A stretch of DNA of 64,000 nt from Actinoplanes ianthinogenes (GTDB lineage Bacteria > Actinomycetota > Actinomycetes > Mycobacteriales > Micromonosporaceae), in contig NZ_AP023356.1 in the NCBI RefSeq assembly GCF_018324205.1, positions 4,791,501 through 4,855,500 on the forward strand, written 5' to 3'. Positions 35,184 to 43,783 of the stretch are shown piece after piece. Positions within the stretch are counted from its first letter, which is position 1, and every line of letters begins with the position of its first letter. The notes under the pieces were generated by a model that was not told the DNA's origin, made no database searches, and saw only the letters and a list, made by a program, of their open reading frames with translations. The position numbers and the translations under genes are program-made.

Positions 35184-37676
35184 TCAAAGCCGCGGATCGA
35201 CCGGTTCCGACTCCGCTGCCAGGATCGCGAAGACCAGCTCGTGCACCCGCCAGGACGGCGCGCCCTCGGCCAGCCGGTCCAGCGCCGCCAGGCCCAGCCC
35301 GTGCTCGCGCAGCGCCAGGTTGCGCTTGCGGCCCAGGTTGCGCTGCCGCAGCCGGTGCAGCTGCTCCGGCCGGGTGTACTCCGGGCCGTAGATGATCCGC
35401 AGGTACTCCCGGCCCCGGCACTTCACGCCCGGCTGCACCAGGCGGCCCTTGCCGTCCACCGCGGCGAGCCCGGAATACGGCTTCACCACCATGCCCTCGC
35501 CGCCGGCCCCGGTCAGGGTCAGCCACCAGTCGACGGCCTCCGCCTCGGCGGCCGGGTCGGCCAGGTCGAGCACCAGCCGCCGGGTCGGCGTGAACAGCTC
35601 CGGGTCGGCGGCGACCAGCCGGTCCGCGATCGCCAGGTGCCAGCCGTGGTCCTTGCCCGCGTACGTCACCCCGGCGCCGGCCAGCACCGCGAACGGCGCG
35701 AGCGTGACGCCGGTCAGGCCGTCGGTCGGTTTCACGTACGCCCGGTACGCCGCCGAGTACCCCTCGATCTCCGCCGAGCGCAGGTCGATCCGGTCCCGCA
35801 GCGCGGCGACGTCCAGTCCCCGGGCGGCCACCCGGTCCAGCACCTCCCGGGCGGCCGGCAGCGCGGCCCGGCCGGCCGCGCCCACTCCGGCGTAGTGGTC
35901 GCGGATCAGCGAGCCGGCCTTCGCCGACCAGGGCAGCAGCTCGGTGTCGAGCAGCAGCCACTCGGTCGAGAGCTCCGCGAGGATCGGCTCGGCGGCGGCG
36001 CGGACCCGGGCCAGCAGCGGCTCGGTCAGCTCCGGGGAGAAGAACGGGCGGCCGGTCCGGGTCCAGATCGCGTCGCCCTCGCCGGACGCCGAGACCCGGA
36101 CCACGGCCCGCGAGCCCATGTGCTTCTCCTCGCAGACCACCCGGTCGACGCCGGCCGCGCGCAGGTCGGCGAAGGCGGACGTCGGGTGCTCCAGGAAGCC
36201 GTCGACGGTGGAGCTGGAGCAGGGCGCCATGGTCGGGGGCAGCCAGATCAGGGTCTCCGGGTCGACGGCGAAGCGGCCCATCACCTCCAGGGCGGCCGCG
36301 GCGTTCTCGGCGGGGACGGTGGTCCGGCCGTACCCGTAATCCAGGTGCTTGCGGCCGGTGACGTCGGCGATGTCCAGCCCGCGGTCCGGCTCGGCCGCGG
36401 CGGTGAACAGCGGCCGGACCGGGGCGTAGTACTCCTTCGCCGCCGGCGTGCCGACCAGCTCCCGCTCCGGCCAGCGCAGCGCGGTCAGGGCGCCGCCGAA
36501 GACGCAACCGGTGTCCAGGCAGATGGTGTTGTTCAGCCACTCGGCGCGCGGGGTCGGCACGTGGCCGTAGACGACGGCGGCGGAACCGCGGTACTCCTGG
36601 GCCCACGGGTAGCGGACCGGCAGGCCGTACTCGTCGGTCTCGCCGGTCGTCTCGCCGTACAGCGCGAAGCTGCGCACCCGGCCGGAGGCCCGCCCGTGGT
36701 ACGCCTCCTTCAGCCCGGCGTGCGCGACCACCAGCTTGCCGTCGTCCAGCACGTAGTGGCTGACCAGGCCCTCGATGAAGGAGCGCACCTCGGTGACGAA
36801 CTCGTCCGGCTCGGCGGCCAGCTGCTCCAGCGTCTCCGGCAGGCCGTGGGTGAGCTGCACGTTGCGCCCGTTCAGCTTGCGGGCCAGCTTCTGCTCGTGG
36901 TTGCCCGGCACGCAGATCGCGTGGCCGGCCGCGACCATGCCCATCACCAGGCGCAGCACGCCCGGCGAGTCCGGGCCACGGTCGACCAGGTCACCGACGA
37001 AGACCGCCGTGCGGCCCTCCGGGTGCACGGCGTCGACCGGGCGGCCCGCGGCATCCCGGACCAGCTCCCAGCCCAGCGTGGCGAGCAGCGTCTCCAGCTC
37101 GGCCCGGCAGCCGTGCACGTCACCGACGATGTCGAACGGGCCGTGCTCGTCCCGCTTGTCGTTGAACAGCTTCTCGTAGCGGATCTCCGCGCCGGCGATC
37201 TCGTCCGGGCCGCGCAGCACATGCACCTTGCGGAAGCCCTCGCGGGACAGCTGGCCGAGCGAGCGCCGCAGGTCACGGCTCATCCGGCCGAGGACCTGGC
37301 GGCCGAACGTCCGGTCCGGACGGGCCTGCGTGCGCTCCCAGGCCACCGCCTCCGGCACGTCCAGGACGATGGCGACCGGCAGCACGTCGTGCGCGCGGGC
37401 CAGCTTGATCAGCTCGGCGCGGCCGTGCGACTGCAGGTTGGTGGCGTCGACCACGGTGAGCCGGCCGGCGGCCAGCCGCTTGCCGGCGATGTAGTGCAGC
37501 GCGTCGAAGGCCTCGGACGACGCGGACTGGTCGTTCTCGTCGTCGGCGATCAGGCCGCGGAAGAAGTCCGAGGAGAGCACCTGGGTGGGCGCGAAATGGG
37601 TTCGCGCGAAGGTGGACTTGCCGGATCCGGAGATGCCGACCAGCGCGACCAGGCTGAGCTCAGGGATGTCGATCAT
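35184..37676 (-). CDS. pnkp: polynucleotide kinase-phosphatase-ligase Pnkp
   Basis: An 830-residue trifunctional RNA repair enzyme. Kinase domain: P-loop GISGSGKST (14-22) and lid RTQARPDRTFGRQ. Phosphatase domain (metallophosphoesterase): DIVGDVHGC (182-190), VFVGDLVDRGPDS and VPGNHEQ. Ligase (nucleotidyltransferase) domain: motif I EEKHMGSR with the AMP-accepting Lys518, motif IV EGMVVKP and motif V VKCRG. In Clostridium thermocellum the homologue heals and seals broken RNA ends; sealing needs Hen1. The ATG at 37676 has GGAGGTGA upstream and overlaps the hen1 stop by 4 nt, so both are translated together. All catalytic motifs are intact. It is slightly shorter than the 870-residue clostridial enzyme. 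Confidence 0.95.
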   Translation of the reverse strand: MIDIPELSLVALVGISGSGKSTFARTHFAPTQVLSSDFFRGLIADDENDQSASSEAFDALHYIAGKRLAAGRLTVVDATNLQSHGRAELIKLARAHDVLPVAIVLDVPEAVAWERTQARPDRTFGRQVLGRMSRDLRRSLGQLSREGFRKVHVLRGPDEIAGAEIRYEKLFNDKRDEHGPFDIVGDVHGCRAELETLLATLGWELVRDAAGRPVDAVHPEGRTAVFVGDLVDRGPDSPGVLRLVMGMVAAGHAICVPGNHEQKLARKLNGRNVQLTHGLPETLEQLAAEPDEFVTEVRSFIEGLVSHYVLDDGKLVVAHAGLKEAYHGRASGRVRSFALYGETTGETDEYGLPVRYPWAQEYRGSAAVVYGHVPTPRAEWLNNTICLDTGCVFGGALTALRWPERELVGTPAAKEYYAPVRPLFTAAAEPDRGLDIADVTGRKHLDYGYGRTTVPAENAAAALEVMGRFAVDPETLIWLPPTMAPCSSSTVDGFLEHPTSAFADLRAAGVDRVVCEEKHMGSRAVVRVSASGEGDAIWTRTGRPFFSPELTEPLLARVRAAAEPILAELSTEWLLLDTELLPWSAKAGSLIRDHYAGVGAAGRAALPAAREVLDRVAARGLDVAALRDRIDLRSAEIEGYSAAYRAYVKPTDGLTGVTLAPFAVLAGAGVTYAGKDHGWHLAIADRLVAADPELFTPTRRLVLDLADPAAEAEAVDWWLTLTGAGGEGMVVKPYSGLAAVDGKGRLVQPGVKCRGREYLRIIYGPEYTRPEQLHRLRQRNLGRKRNLALREHGLGLAALDRLAEGAPSWRVHELVFAILAAESEPVDPRL

Positions 37677-39037
37677 GCCGTCACCTCCGCTTTCTTGATG
37701 AAGAGGGCCAACTGCGTGGGTGCTCCGGTCGTCTCGTCCGGGTCGCCGACACCGCGAATGGACACTGTGTAGCCGTGGCGTTCGGCGACACCGCCGGCCC
37801 AGGCCGCGAACTCGGCGCGGGTCCACTCGAAGCGGTGGTCCGAGTGCCGCATCCCGGTCAGCCCCTCGTAGTGCACGTTGTACTCCACGTTCGGCGTGGT
37901 CACCACGACGGCGCCGGGCCGGGCGCGGCCGAACACGCTGGCCTCCAGGGCCGGGAGCCGGGGCAGGTCGACGTGCTCGATCACCTCCATCAGCACGGCC
38001 GCGTCGTACCCGGTGAGCCGGTCGTCGTGGTACGTCAACGCGGTCTGGATCAGCTTGATCCGGTCACGCTGCCGCTGCGGCATCCGATCCAGCCGCAGCC
38101 GGCGGGCCGCCTGATCGAGCGCCCGGGACGAGACGTCGGCCCCGACGATCTCGGTGAACCGGGACTCCTTGAGCAGGGCGGCGAGCAGCGCGCCCGGGCC
38201 GCAGCCCAGGTCGAGCACCCGGGTGGCGCCGGCCTCGGCCAGGGCGGCCAGCACCGCGTCCCGGCGCTGGGCGGCCAGCGGCGCCTTGCGGGCCACCGGC
38301 AGCTCGGCCTCCTCCTCGGTGGCCGGCTGGTCGGCGTCGAGCAACTCCAGCGCGGTGGTCGCCAGCGACTTGCGGTGCGCCAGGTAGCGGCGGGCGATCA
38401 GCACCTTCTCCGGGTGGCCGGCCAGCCAGCCGGCACCGGACCGGAGCAGCTTCTCGATCTCGTCCGGGGCGACCCAGTAGTGCTTGCCGTCGTCCAGCAC
38501 CGGGAGCAGCACGTACAGATGGTTGATCGCGTCGGCCAGGCGGAGCGTGCCGGTCAGGCACAGGTCGACGTATTTGCTGTCGCCGCCGATCTCCGGCTCC
38601 AGCGCGATCGGGGTGGCGGTCACCGCCCACCCCAGCGGGGCGAACAGGCGGGTGACCAGATCGGTGGTGCCGCGCAGCACCGGCACCCGGATCTCCAGCG
38701 GGATGGCCTGTCCGGTCAGCTCGGGGCGATCCTTCGAGGTGCCGCGCTGGGCGCTGCGGAAGACCTTGGAGAGAGCGCTGGCCAGCAGGCTGGACGCGGC
38801 GTAGGGCCGGTCGTTCACGTACTGGCTGAGCTCGAAGGCGTCGGCGCGGGCGCGCAGCTTCTGCGGATCGACGTCGAGCAGCAGGGCCGCGGTGCAGCGC
38901 TCCTCGGTGGCCTCGGGGAACATGACGTACGCCGTACCGGTGGGCATGTCGAACTGCTGGACCCTGTCGGGGTGTTTGACCAACAGGTATCCGAGGTCGG
39001 TTGCGGGCCGGTGCGTCGTCGTCACAGTTAGCAGCAC
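37673..39037 (-). CDS. hen1: 3'-terminal RNA ribose 2'-O-methyltransferase Hen1
   Basis: A 454-residue protein. The N-terminal half (1-240) is the bacterial Hen1 domain that activates Pnkp ligase (LLTVTTTHRPATDLGYLLVKHPDR). The C-terminal half is an SAM-dependent methyltransferase: VLDLGCGPGALL (274-285) and the Mn-binding set Glu351, Glu354, His355 (MEVIEHVD) plus His401 (DHRFEWTR). It methylates the 2'-OH at the broken 3' end before ligation so that the repaired RNA resists renewed cleavage. The start is taken as GTG at 39037 because relatives begin MLLTITTTH. No clear ribosome site precedes it, so leaderless translation is possible. It is the first gene of the hen1-pnkp operon. Confidence 0.95.
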   Translation of the reverse strand: MLLTVTTTHRPATDLGYLLVKHPDRVQQFDMPTGTAYVMFPEATEERCTAALLLDVDPQKLRARADAFELSQYVNDRPYAASSLLASALSKVFRSAQRGTSKDRPELTGQAIPLEIRVPVLRGTTDLVTRLFAPLGWAVTATPIALEPEIGGDSKYVDLCLTGTLRLADAINHLYVLLPVLDDGKHYWVAPDEIEKLLRSGAGWLAGHPEKVLIARRYLAHRKSLATTALELLDADQPATEEEAELPVARKAPLAAQRRDAVLAALAEAGATRVLDLGCGPGALLAALLKESRFTEIVGADVSSRALDQAARRLRLDRMPQRQRDRIKLIQTALTYHDDRLTGYDAAVLMEVIEHVDLPRLPALEASVFGRARPGAVVVTTPNVEYNVHYEGLTGMRHSDHRFEWTRAEFAAWAGGVAERHGYTVSIRGVGDPDETTGAPTQLALFIKKAEVTA

Positions 39038-39135
39038 GCCGTAGATGGTGACAGCGCCGGGAAGCAGGAGCGATCGATTTGCCGGCGGGCGCAATGATTC
39101 CGGTGCCCGATCCCGTCGTAGGAGCGGAGGTGCCC

Positions 39136-39618
39136 GTGACCTACGAGGAATTCGCCGACAGCCGGCTCAGCGCGTTGCTGCGCTATGCCGTGATGCTGAC
39201 CGGCGATCCGAACACCGCGCAGGATCTGGTCCAGGAGACCATGCTCCGGGTCCAGCTGCACTGGCGCCGGGTGGCCCGCAGCGACTCGCCCGACGGTTAC
39301 GTCCGCCGCATCATGACCAACCAGTTCATCGAGTCGCGCCGCACCTCCTGGTGGCGCCGGGTGCTGTTGCGGGCCGATCCCGACCCGGTCACCGCCGCGC
39401 CCACCGACCACGCCGCGGAGAACGCGGAGCGCGACCGGGTCTGGACGCTGCTGGCCGGCCTGCCCCGCCGCCAGCGCGCCGCCCTGGTCTTGCGGTATTA
39501 CGAGGACCTGCCCGACCAGGAGATCGCCGACATCCTCGGCTGTGCCGTCGGGACGGTGCGATCGTCCATCTCACGAGGGCTCGACGCGCTTCGTGCCGAG
39601 TTGGTGGAGACCCCATGA
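39136..39618 (+). CDS. SigE-family ECF RNA polymerase sigma factor
   Basis: A 160-residue sigma factor of the actinobacterial SigE family. Region 2: SRLSALLRYAVMLTGDPNTAQDLVQETMLRV. Region 4: LPRRQRAALVLRYYEDLPDQEIADILGCAVGTVRSSISRGLDALR. The GTG at 39136 has GGAGG 6 nt upstream; GTG 39130 is an alternative. The stop shares bases with the ATG of a membrane LCP protein, an arrangement like sigma/anti-sigma pairs. It is divergent from hen1 with about 100 nt between. Target promoters unknown. Confidence 0.9.
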   Translation: MTYEEFADSRLSALLRYAVMLTGDPNTAQDLVQETMLRVQLHWRRVARSDSPDGYVRRIMTNQFIESRRTSWWRRVLLRADPDPVTAAPTDHAAENAERDRVWTLLAGLPRRQRAALVLRYYEDLPDQEIADILGCAVGTVRSSISRGLDALRAELVETP

Positions 39619-40664
39619 GCGAGCGTATGAGCAGGGTTGAGGAAGAGTTGCGGGCCGCTTTCGAGCGGCACGAGGTGATGGTTCCGGCCGCGGCGCCGGT
39701 GCGGGACCGCATCGACATTGCTTGGGTACGCGTGAAGCGCCGTCGCGCCAAGCGCCGGGTGATCGGGGCCGCCGCCGCGGTGCTGCTCGCCGGTGCCGCC
39801 CTGCCGGTCGTGTCCAGTGGCTGGGGACACGGGGGACCGCCGGCGGGCGAGGTGGCGTCGCTGGTGGGCGACCCGCCCGCGCCGATCACCGGCCCGGTCG
39901 ACGTCCTGCTGATCGGCACGGACAGCCCGGTCACCGAGAAGCTCGCGCGGGCCGACACGGTGATGCTGCTGCACGTGCCGGCCGATCGCAGCGCCGCGTG
40001 GATGATCAGCTTCCCCCGCGACGGGGCGGTCGAGATCCCGGGCCACGGCCTGGAGAAACTCAACTCCGCGCTGTATTACGGCGGTCCCGAGTTGCTGCGC
40101 AAGACGGTGACGAAACTGACCGGTGTCGAGCCGGACGCCACCGTCACGGCGGACTTCAGCGCCCTGAGCGCGGTCACCGACGCGGTCGGCGGCGTGCGGA
40201 TGTGCCTGAGCCAGGCGATCGAGCCGGTTGCCGGCCGCAAGGGGTTCGCCAAGGGCTGCCAGCAGATCGACGGCGACGAGATCACACCGCTGCTCCGGGG
40301 ACGCCTCGGGCTGAAGAACGGCACCTACGACCGTGATCAGAATGCCCAGTCGTTCCTGCGGGCGCTGATGGCCAAGACGATCGGTGACAACGGGACCTCG
40401 GATCCGGCACGGCTGCTGCGATTGCTGGACGCGGCGAGCTCCGGCATGCGGGTCGACGGCGACGTGGCGGATCTGCTCCAGGTGGCCGGTGCCCTCGGCG
40501 TGCCGGAGTTGATCGGCGTCCGGGAGACGACGTTCCACCCCGCCCCCGGCGCGGAATTTCGCGAGCAGATCTATCCCACCGTCGGCAAGAGCCTCTACCA
40601 GGCGATTCGCGATGATCGGCTGGCCGAGTGGGCGGTGGCGAACCCTCGTTTGATCTCTCGTTAG
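39615..40664 (+). CDS. LytR-CpsA-Psr (LCP) domain protein with anti-sigma-like N terminus
   Basis: A 349-residue single-pass protein. Residues 1-48 are cytosolic and charged (SRVEEELRAAFERHEVMVPAA, then RVKRRRAKRR). One helix spans about 49-67. The outer part (94-349) is an LCP domain: VDVLLIGTDS, RADTVMLLHV (Arg112), MISFPRDG (Arg135) and NGTYDRDQNAQSFLRAL, which resembles the RxxRQQ motif but is altered. LCP enzymes attach teichoic acids or polysaccharides to peptidoglycan. ATG 39615 overlaps the sigma factor stop, so the cytosolic part is a candidate sigma-binding segment. Whether LCP catalysis or sensing is the main role is open. Confidence 0.82.
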   Translation: MSERMSRVEEELRAAFERHEVMVPAAAPVRDRIDIAWVRVKRRRAKRRVIGAAAAVLLAGAALPVVSSGWGHGGPPAGEVASLVGDPPAPITGPVDVLLIGTDSPVTEKLARADTVMLLHVPADRSAAWMISFPRDGAVEIPGHGLEKLNSALYYGGPELLRKTVTKLTGVEPDATVTADFSALSAVTDAVGGVRMCLSQAIEPVAGRKGFAKGCQQIDGDEITPLLRGRLGLKNGTYDRDQNAQSFLRALMAKTIGDNGTSDPARLLRLLDAASSGMRVDGDVADLLQVAGALGVPELIGVRETTFHPAPGAEFREQIYPTVGKSLYQAIRDDRLAEWAVANPRLISR

Positions 40665-40672
40665 GCGGTGGT

Positions 40673-40858
40673 TCAGCGGTATTCGTCGTCGAACTCGACG
40701 ACGCGGTGCTGCTCCGCGGCGTCCCACTCGTTCGCCTCGGTGAACGTCGGCGGCTCGTCCGGCTCGTCGTCCTGCCAGGCCGGCACCGCGTTCACCGCCT
40801 GCTCGGCGGCGTCCACCTCGGGCGTCTCCAGGTCGGCTTCGTCAATCAGGCGTGTCAT
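40673..40858 (-). CDS. small acidic protein, 61 aa
   Basis: MTRLIDEADLETPEVDAAEQ begins a 61-residue strongly acidic, soluble protein ending VVEFDDEYR. I recall similar short acidic proteins in relatives, with conserved NEWDAAEQHRVV-like end. The ATG at 40858 follows GAGGGGAG. The stop is 6 nt past the convergent LCP gene stop. No function is known. Confidence 0.7.
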   Translation of the reverse strand: MTRLIDEADLETPEVDAAEQAVNAVPAWQDDEPDEPPTFTEANEWDAAEQHRVVEFDDEYR

Positions 40859-41234
40859 CCTCGGCTCCCCTCTCGTGTCGCCGGGCTCCTGTCCCATGGT
40901 GCGCGCTTGCCCGCCCGGATGCCGCACAAACCGACACCGATCGCCCGGTAGCCCGCCGAGCGGGCCGGATGTGATCTCGGTCGCCACGCCCCGAGTCGCC
41001 GAACGGTCCGAAGGGTGGGACGGGAGCGGCTCCCGGGCCCAGCGATCTCACTGAGAGTGTCGGGTATCGCTGTGGTCCGGGCGGCACGCTGCCTCCTTTT
41101 GTCCGCTACGCGAGATCCGGACGACGAATTTCGGGCCGATTTCCGTTACGCACCGCGACTGCGGAATACTGCCTGCTGGAGGACAGCGCGGTCCTGCCCT
41201 CTGCTGCCCGCATGCAAAAGCAAGGAGCGCACCG
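40859..41234. other. intergenic region upstream of fbaA
   Basis: About 375 nt without a gene. The part after 41090 is AT-richer (GACGAATTTCGGGCCGATTT, GGAATACT) and should hold the fbaA promoter. It also has to hold the promoter of the leftward small gene. No operator was recognised. Confidence 0.5.
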
Positions 41235-42260
<1,026 letters not shown>

Positions 42261-42267
42261 TCAACCG

Positions 42268-42305
42268 ACAGCGGCCGGTCCCCGTTGGCGGGGATCGGCC
42301 GCTGT
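42268..42305 (+). terminator. strong terminator of fbaA
   Basis: A 17-pair stem (one G-T) with a 4-nt TTGG loop begins 8 nt after the stop and is followed by TGTCTT. It is the clearest intrinsic terminator in the window. Confidence 0.85.
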
Positions 42306-42369
42306 TGTCTTGCGTGGTTACGCAACGACATGGGTACCATCGTCCAGTCTTGATCAAGGGACGGTGATC

Positions 42370-42885
42370 GTGCTCGCTATCGAGGGTTGGAAACCCGAGT
42401 GGCATCACGATGCCGAGGCCCTCGCCGCCACGCATCGACACATGTTCGTGCGGCTCATCGGCCGGAAACTGCGATCGAGCTGGCTGCTCTGGGACGTGGC
42501 TCAGCGTGGTTGGTTCGCTGACGGCCCGGTCATCCTCGACTTCGGACTCAGTCGCGTAGAGATTACTCACCGTAAATTCGATGAGTGCGCGATCACCTGG
42601 GACCAGATCGACATGTCGGTCCCGATCGACATGTACGAGCACTTCGACTGGCGGGCCGACCCGCACGCGGCGCTGCGCAACGCCCGTGGCCGCCCGCTGC
42701 GCGCCGTCAACGTGGTCGAGCGGACCACGACGGCCGACTGGCGGCCCCGGGTGCTGCACGCGATCGAGTTCCTGTTCGACGGCGCCCGTCTCGCGGTCTA
42801 CAACGCGATGGACGAGAACGGGCTCACCGACGTGCCGGAGGCGGAACTCCCGGCGGCGCACTGGCGCCGCGTGCACATCGCCTGA
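42370..42885 (+). CDS. conserved hypothetical protein, 171 aa
   Basis: A 171-residue soluble protein of an unrecognised actinobacterial family. It is rich in aromatic residues: EGWKPEWHHDAEALAA, RSSWLLWDVAQRGWFADGPVILDFG, VLHAIEFLFDGARLAVYNAMDENGL. GTG at 42370 has AAGGGA 8 nt upstream; GTG 42364 is too close to it. It follows the fbaA terminator and is probably an independent gene. It has no signal peptide. The even mix of beta-like strands suggests one compact domain. Confidence 0.65.
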   Translation: MLAIEGWKPEWHHDAEALAATHRHMFVRLIGRKLRSSWLLWDVAQRGWFADGPVILDFGLSRVEITHRKFDECAITWDQIDMSVPIDMYEHFDWRADPHAALRNARGRPLRAVNVVERTTTADWRPRVLHAIEFLFDGARLAVYNAMDENGLTDVPEAELPAAHWRRVHIA

Positions 42886-42913
42886 CCACCGGCCCGGTGC
42901 CGGTGGCTCAGCA

Positions 42914-43063
42914 TCAGTCGCCCCCGGTGCCCCGGTGCAGCTCGGCCTGGTAACCGATCTCAGCCTCGTGCCCGGCGATGCCGCTGTTGCGGCGTCGCTT
43001 GTAGACGACGTAGCCGGCCAGAGCGATCAGCAGGCCGAGCGGGATCAGGATGTACGCGAGCAT
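42914..43063 (-). CDS. tiny single-pass membrane protein, 49 aa
   Basis: It encodes 49 residues: one membrane helix (MLAYILIPLGLLIALAGYVV), then YKRRRNSG and a short His/Glu-bearing tail. The ATG at 43063 is preceded by AGGAGG. It is a likely paralogue of the next small gene upstream, which shares helix, YxRRRxNSG and tail length. Last of three leftward tiny genes. Confidence 0.65.
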   Translation of the reverse strand: MLAYILIPLGLLIALAGYVVYKRRRNSGIAGHEAEIGYQAELHRGTGGD

Positions 43064-43152
43064 GTGGGCCTCCTGGGTCAGGTAGCCGCCACCGGCGTGA
43101 AGACGACTCATTCTCACCCCGTCCGCGGCCCACTGCCCATCCTCGGAACGGG

Positions 43153-43323
43153 TCAGCCGCCCAGCCCGGTGGTGTCCGGGTTGTGCCTGTTCACGCCGCT
43201 CTCGTAGCCGGTCTGCGCGGGACCGTGATAGCTCGGGTCCCCGCTGTTGCCCCGCCGCCGATAGGCGACCGCGGCACCGGCGCCGAGTGCCACACCCGCC
43301 ACGATCAGGAAAAACGTCAGCAT
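43153..43323 (-). CDS. tiny single-pass membrane protein, 56 aa
   Basis: It encodes 56 residues: one membrane helix (MLTFFLIVAGVALGAGAAVA), then YRRRGNSG and a polar tail with TGYESGVNRHNPD. The ATG at 43323 follows GGGGAG. The YRRRxNSG motif after the helix links it to the 49-residue protein downstream. Too short for many gene finders. Confidence 0.65.
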   Translation of the reverse strand: MLTFFLIVAGVALGAGAAVAYRRRGNSGDPSYHGPAQTGYESGVNRHNPDTTGLGG

Positions 43324-43338
43324 GTCTTGCTCCCCGTG

Positions 43339-43740
43339 TTAGTAACTACCGCTGCTGCCACTGTCGCCGCCACCGAACGAACCGCCTCCGCTGTCGCCGC
43401 CCCACGACGACGAGCCACCGTCACTCCACGAGGACGAGCCGCTGTCGCTCCAGGACGATCCGCTGTCGTGGTGATGTCCGTGGTGCTGGCTGCCGCTGCC
43501 GTCGTGGTGATGGTGCCCGTGCCCGTGCTGCCGGCTGTCGCTGTCGTCGGAGTAGATCGGTGAGGAATCGGTGTAGAAGGTCGGGTCGTCGGCGGACACG
43601 TCGGTGACGCCCTGGAACCCTGCCACGCCCGGATGTCCCCGGCGAGGCGGCGGAGGGCGGCGTCGCTGCTGCCGCCCGGTCACGAAGGTCATGAGTGCGA
43701 TGGCCGCCACGGCCACCAGAACCAGGAGGATAATCGCCAT
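43339..43740 (-). CDS. membrane protein with His/Ser/Gly-rich tail, 133 aa
   Basis: An N-terminal membrane helix (MAIILLVLVAVAAIALMTFV) is followed by a basic Pro-rich stretch (RQQRRRPPPPRRG). After a short middle comes a remarkable tail: HGHGHHHHDGSGSQHHGHHH, then repeated SSSWSDGGSSSW and Gly/Ser runs. The histidine cluster could bind metal, but that is inference. ATG 43740 lacks a strong ribosome site. It is the first of three leftward small membrane genes that may form one operon (gaps of 15 and about 90 nt). Confidence 0.65.
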   Translation of the reverse strand: MAIILLVLVAVAAIALMTFVTGRQQRRRPPPPRRGHPGVAGFQGVTDVSADDPTFYTDSSPIYSDDSDSRQHGHGHHHHDGSGSQHHGHHHDSGSSWSDSGSSSWSDGGSSSWGGDSGGGSFGGGDSGSSGSY

Positions 43741-43783
43741 GCCCGCAGTGTGGGGTATCCCGCCAACCCCCTCTGACCAGGGC

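Noticed and set aside
34998..37772. 924-codon rightward frame opposite pnkp
   Set aside because: Antisense shadow of pnkp, which has all catalytic motifs; the rightward product is Arg/Gln/Val-rich without domains.
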